DNA of 64,000 bases from Crossaster papposus (Eukaryota > Echinodermata > Asteroidea > Velatida > Solasteridae): contig JBAIAA010000104.1 of the NCBI GenBank assembly GCA_037893245.1, positions 620,001-684,000 on the forward strand. Direction: 5' to 3'. Of this stretch, positions 58,801 through 64,000 are shown in pieces. The first letter of the stretch is position 1. Each line of letters opens with the position of its first letter. A model generated the notes under the pieces. The model searched no databases, was not told the DNA's origin, and was given only the letters and a program-made list of their open reading frames with translations. A program made the translations under genes and the position numbers.

Positions 58801-61800
58801 CAACTTCGTCAGACCTTCGATTTTGGGGCTGTGCCAATTTTTAAATTCGATTTTTAAAGTTGCGATATTCGCCCCGAAAGTGAGCCTATAGGGTGTAACA
58901 TGTGGCTGCGGTCACTTTTTTGTGCATGACCAACTTCGTCAGACGTTCGGTTTTGGCGCTGTGCCAATTTTTCAATTCGATTTTTAAAGTTGCGATATTC
59001 GCCCCAAAAGTGCGCCTATAGGGTGTAACATGTGGCTGCGGTCACTTTTTTGTGCATGACCAACTTCGTCAGACCTTCGATTTTGGCGCTGTGCCAATTT
59101 TTAAATTCGATTTTTAAAGTTGCGATATTCGCCCCGAAAGTGAGCCTATAGGGTGTAATATGTGGCTGCGGTCACTTTTTTGTGCATGACCAACTTCGTC
59201 AGACGTTCGGTTTTGGCGCTGTGCCAATTTTTAAATTCGATTTTTAAATTTGCGATATTCGACCTGAAAGTGAGCCTATAGGGTGTAACATGTGGCTGCG
59301 GTCACTTTTTTGTGCATGACCAACTTCGTCAGACGCTCGGTTTTGGCGCTGTGCCAATTTTTAAAATTGGATTTTTAAAGTTGCGATATTTGCCCCGAAA
59401 GTGAGCCTATAGGGTGTAACATGTGGCTGCGGTCACTTTTTTGTGCATGACCAACTTCGTCAGACGCTCGGTTTTGGCGCTGTGCCAATTTTTAAAATTC
59501 GATTTTTAAAGTTGCGATATTTGCCCCGAAAGTGAGCCTATAGGGTGTAACATGTGGCTGCGGTCACTTTTTGTGCATGACCAACTTCGTCAGACGTTCG
59601 GTTTTGGCGCTGTGCCAATTTTTCAATTCGATTTTTAAAGTTGCGATATTCGCCCCGAAAGTGCGCCTATAGGGTGTAACATGTGGCTGCGGTCACTTTT
59701 TTGTGCATGACCAACTTCGTCAGACCTTCGATTTTGGCGCTGCGCCAATTTTTAAATTCGATTTTTAAAGTTGCGATATTCGCCCCAAAAGTGAGCCTAT
59801 AGGGTGTAATATGTGGCTGCGGTCACTTTTTTGTGCATGACCAACTTCGTCAGACGTTCGGTTTTGGCGCTATGCCAATTTTTAAATTCGATTTTTAAAT
59901 TTGCGATATTTGACCCGAAAGTGAGCCTATAGGGTGTAACATGTGGCTGCGGTCACTTTTTTGTGCATGACCAACTTCGTCAGACGCTCGGTTTTGGCGC
60001 TGTGCCAATTTTTAAAATTCGATTTTTAAAGTTGCGATATTTGCCCCGAAAGTGAGCCTATAGGGTGTAACATGTGGCTGCGGTCACTTTTTTGTGCATG
60101 ACCAACTTCATCAGACGTTCGGTTTTGGCGCTGTGCCAATTTTTCAATTCGATTTTTAAAGTTGCGATATTCGCCCCGAAAGTGCGCCTATAGGGTGTAA
60201 CATGTGGCTGCGGTCACTTTTTTGTGCATGACCAACTTCGTCAGACCTTCGATTTTGGCGCTGTGCCAATTTTTAAATTCGATTTTTAAAGTTGCGATAT
60301 TCGCCCGGAAAGTGAGCCTATAGGGTGTAACATGTGGCTGCGGTCACTTTTTTGTGCATGACCAACTTCGTCAGACCTTCGATTTTGGCGCTGTGCCAAT
60401 TTTTAAATTCGATTTTTAAAGTTGCGATATTCGCCCCAAAAGTGAGCCTATAGGGTGTAACATGTGGCTGCGGTCACTTTTTTGTGCATGACCAACTTCG
60501 TCAGACGTTCGGTTTTGGCGCTGTGCCAATTTTTCAATTCGATTTTTAAAGTTGCGATATTCGCCCCGAAAGTGCGCCTATAGGGTGTAACATGTGGCTG
60601 CGGTCACTTTTTTGTGCATGACCAACTTCGTCAAACCTTCGATTTTGGCGCTGTGCCAATTTTTAAATTCGATTTTTAAAGTTGCGATATTCGCCCCGAA
60701 AGTGAGCCTATAGGGTGTAATATGTGGCTGCGGTCACTTTTTTGTGCATGACCAACTTCGTCAGACGTTCGGTTTTGGCGCTGTGCCAATTTTTAAATTC
60801 GATTTTTAAATTTGCGATATTTGCCCCGAAAGTGAGCCTATAGGGTGTAACATGTGGCTGCGGTCACTTTTTTTGTGCATGACCAACTTCGTCAGACGCT
60901 CGGTTTTGGCGCTGTGCCAATTTTTAAAATTCGATTTTTAAAGTTGCGATATTTGCCCCGAAAGTGAGCCTATAGGGTGTAACATGTGGCTGCGGTCACT
61001 TTTTTGTGCATGACCAACTTCATCAGACGTTCGGTTTTGGCGCTGTGCCAATTTTTCAATTCGATTTTTAAAGTTGCGATATTCGCCCCGAAAGTGCGCC
61101 TATAGGGTGTAACATGTGGCTGCGGTCACTTTTTTGTGCATGACCAACTTCGTCAGACCTTCGATTTTGGCGCTGTGCCAATTTTTAAATTCGATTTTTA
61201 AAGTTGCGATATTCGCCCGGAAAGTGAGCCTATAGGGTGTAACATGTGGCTGCGGTCACTTTTTTGTGCATGACCAACTTCGTCAGACCTTCGATTTTGG
61301 CGCTGTGCCAATTTTTAAATTCGATTTTTAAAGTTGCGATATTCGCCCCGAAAGTGAGCCTATAGGGTGTAACATGTGGCTGCGGTCACTTTTTTGTGCA
61401 TGACCAACTTCGTCAGACGTTCGGTTTTGGCGCTGTGCCAATTTTTCAATTCGATTTTTAAAGTTGCGATATTCGCCCCGAAAGTGCGCCTATAGGGTGT
61501 AACATGTGGCTGCGGTCACTTTTTTGTGCATGACCAACTTCGTCAAACCTTCGATTTTGGCGCTGTGCCAATTTTTAAATTCGATTTTTAAAGTTGCGAT
61601 ATTCGCCCCGAAAGTGAGCCTATAGGGTGTAATATGTGGCTGCGGTCACTTTTTTGTGCATGACCAACTTCGTCAGACGTTCGGTTTTGGCGCTGTGCCA
61701 ATTTTTAAATTCGATTTTTAAATTTGCGATATTCGACCTGAAAGTGAGCCTATAGGGTGTAACATGTGGCTGCGGTCACTTTTTTGTGCATGACCAACTT

Positions 61801-64000
61801 CGTCAGACGCTCGGTTTTGGCGCTGTGCCAATTTTTAAAATTGGATTTTTAAAGTTGCGATATTTGCCCCGAAAGTGAGCCTATAGGGTGTAACATGTGG
61901 CTGCGGTCACTTTTTTGTGCATGACCAACTTCGTCAGACGCTCGGTTTTGGCGCTGTGCCAATTTTTAAAATTCGATTTTTAAAGTTGCGATATTTGCCC
62001 CGAAAGTGAGCCTATAGGGTGTAACATGTGGCTGCGGTCACTTTTTTGTGCATGACCAACTTCATCAGACGTTCGGTTTTGGCGCTGTGCCAATTTTTCA
62101 ATTCGATTTTTAAAGTTGCGATATTCGCCCCGAAAGTGCGCCTATAGGGTGTAACATGTGGCTGCGGTCACTTTTTTGTGCATGACCAACTTCGTCAAAC
62201 CTTCGATTTTGGCGCTGTGCCAATTTTTAAATTCGATTTTTAAAGTTGCGATATTCGCCCCGAAAGTGAGCCTATAGGGTGTAATATGTGGCTGCGGTCA
62301 CTTTTTTGTGCATGACCAACTTCGTCAGACGTTCGGTTTTGGCGCTGTGCCAATTTTTAAATTCGATTTTTAAATTTGCGATATTCGACCTGAAAGTGAG
62401 CCTATAGGGTGTAACATGTGGCTGCGGTCACTTTTTTGTGCATGACCAACTTCGTCAGACGCTCGGTTTTGGCGCTGTGCCAATTTTTAAAATTGGATTT
62501 TTAAAGTTGCGATATTTGCCCCGAAAGTGAGCCTATAGGGTGTAACATGTGGCTGCGGTCACTTTTTTGTGCATGACCAACTTCGTCAGACGCTCGGTTT
62601 TGGCGCTGTGCCAATTTTTAAAATTCGATTTTTAAAGTTGCGATATTTGCCCCGAAAGTGAGCCTATAGGGTGTAACATGTGGCTGCGGTCACTTTTTTG
62701 TGCATGACCAACTTCATCAGACGTTCGGTTTTGGCGCTGTGCCAATTTTTCAATTCGATTTTTAAAGTTGCGATATTCGCCCCGAAAGTGCGCCTATAGG
62801 GTGTAACATGTGGCTGCGGTCACTTTTTTGTGCATGACCAACTTCGTCAGACCTTCGATTTTGGCGCTGTGCCAATTTTTAAATTCGATTTTTAAAGTTG
62901 CGATATTCGCCCGGAAAGTGAGCCTATAGGGTGTAACATGTGGCTGCGGTCACTTTTTTTGTGCATGACCAACTTCGTCAGACCTTCGATTTTGGCGCTG
63001 TGCCAATTTTTAAATTCGATTTTTAAAGTTGCGATATTCGCCCCGAAAGTGAGCCTATAGGGTGTAACATGTGGCTGCGGTCACTTTTTTGTGCATGACC
63101 AACTTCGTCAGACGTTCGGTTTTGGCGCTGTGCCAATTTTTCAATTCGATTTTTAAAGTTGCGATATTCGCCCCGAAAGTGCGCCTATAGGGTGTAACAT
63201 GTGGCTGCGGTCACTTTTTTGTGCATGACCAACTTCGTCAAACCTTCGATTTTGGCGCTGTGCCAATTTTTAAATTCGATTTTTAAAGTTGCGATATTCG
63301 CCCCGAAAGTGAGCCTATAGGGTGTAATATGTGGCTGCGGTCACTTTTTTGTGCATGACCAACTTCGTCAGACGTTCGGTTTTGGCGCTGTGCCAATTTT
63401 TAAATTCGATTTTTAAATTTGCGATATTCGACCTAAAAGTGAGCCTATAGGGTGTAACATGTGGCTGCGGTCACTTTTTTGTGCATGACCAACTTCGTCA
63501 GACGCTCGGTTTTGGCGCTGTGCCAATTTTTAAAATTGGATTTTTAAAGTTGCGATATTTGCCCCGAAAGTGAGCCTATAGGGTGTAACATGTGGCTGCG
63601 GTCACTTTTTTGTGCATGACCAACTTCGTCAGACGCTCGGTTTTGGCGCTGTGCCAATTTTTAAAATTCGATTTTTAAAGTTGCGATATTTGCCCCGAAA
63701 GTGAGCCTATAGGGTGTAACATGTGGCTGCGGTCACTTTTTTGTGCATGACCAACTTCGTCAGACGTTCGGTTTTGGCGCTGTGCCAATTTTTCAATTCG
63801 ATTTTTAAAGTTGCGATATTCGCCCCGAAAATGCGCCTATAGGGTGTAACATGTGGCTGCGGTCACTTTTTTGTGCATGACCAACTTCGTCAGACCTTCG
63901 ATTTTGGCGCTGTGCCAATTTTTAAATTCGATTTTTAAAGTTGCGATATTCGCCCGGAAAGTGAGCCTATAGGGTGTAACATGTGGCTGCGGTCACTTTT
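43845..64000. repeat. 130-bp satellite array, ~155 monomers, to window edge
   Basis: The period is 130 bp (cgattttt at 43851, 43981, 44111), with some 131-bp monomers from one extra base in the ttttaaaatt run. Fixed blocks are gcgatattcgcccc, gtgagcctatagggtgtaac, atgtggctgcggtcactttt, aacttcgtcagacgttcgg and ttttggcgctgtgccaattt. Rare variants recur at multiples of the monomer. The gcaaat variant at 50616, 52181, 54660 and 56225 gives offsets of 1,565, 2,479 and 1,565 bp (12 and 19 monomers). From about 57.2 kb a second variant set (agaccttcgattttgg, gtgcgcctat) becomes common. No coding function. Confidence 0.98.
43956..43970. promoter_or_regulatory. Consensus nuclear factor I dyad (first of ~150)
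   Basis: TTGGC-GCTGT-GCCAA matches the full palindromic NFI/CTF consensus TTGGC(N5)GCCAA. It recurs once per 130-bp monomer (next at 44086-44100). Spacer variants seen are gctgt, gttgt, gctat and gctgc, all with both half-sites intact. Exceptions noticed are the right half-site in the four gcaaat monomers and the left half-site at about 58826 (ttgggg). Binding is inferred, not shown. Confidence 0.6.

Noticed and set aside
43845-64000. CENP-B box in the 130-bp monomer (cttcgtcagacgttcgg)
   Set aside because: The TTCG start and the A fit, but the required CGGG at the right spacing is absent in all variants looked at.

Overview
This is animal nuclear DNA. It has spliced genes with GT-AG introns, a LINE reverse-transcriptase relic, hAT-type and piggyBac-type non-autonomous transposons, and very large tandem satellites. 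The frequent TACATGTAC runs, small exons with long introns and mobile-element mix suggest a marine invertebrate (lancelet, hemichordate, echinoderm or mollusc-like). The sequence does not settle the species. There are no bacterial genes, tRNA or rRNA genes, or CRISPR arrays.

Layout. 1-4100: the 5' part of a DIS3L gene (cytoplasmic RNA-exosome nuclease) on the minus strand. Three exons (3796-3667, 2026-1893, 574-445) join in phase; the rest lies beyond the left edge. Introns hold a TIR element, MITE-like repeats and small islands of a 17-bp repeat. 4480-6912: MITEs, including an A-B-A arrangement of two direct 436-bp elements around a 1.2-kb inverted-repeat element. 7041-10131: a segment bounded by perfect 39-bp inverted repeats, containing a decayed minus-strand LINE. 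10359-10466: first coding exon of SNRNP40 (U5 snRNP 40K WD protein) on the plus strand; no later exon was recognised in the window. 11873-12371: a 499-bp hAT-type element with a perfect 8-bp target-site duplication.

13137-22848: a tandemly duplicated, composite minisatellite domain built of a 17-bp GTCGACC-type unit, a 20-bp G-rich unit and near-identical palindromic junctions. A 1,885-bp hAT-type element with perfect 8-bp TSDs has landed in one copy, and empty sites survive in the others. 22849-28704: decayed coding DNA (a fragment of an uncharacterised invertebrate domain; the 3' four exons of an M-Ras pseudogene with three TAA stops and a frameshift), with three TTAA-flanked MITEs.

28705-64000: two satellites joined without a spacer. 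The first is a ~67-bp satellite (about 29240-43844, ~220 monomers). The second is a 130-bp satellite (43845 to the right edge, ~155 monomers). Both have higher-order repeats. Nearly every 130-bp monomer carries a perfect TTGGC-N5-GCCAA dyad, the consensus of a full nuclear factor I site, and the variation seen there is almost all in the 5-bp spacer. This is the most notable signal in the window.

The genes do not form an operon or pathway: DIS3L (mRNA decay) and SNRNP40 (splicing) are independent housekeeping genes at the edge of a heterochromatin-like satellite block.
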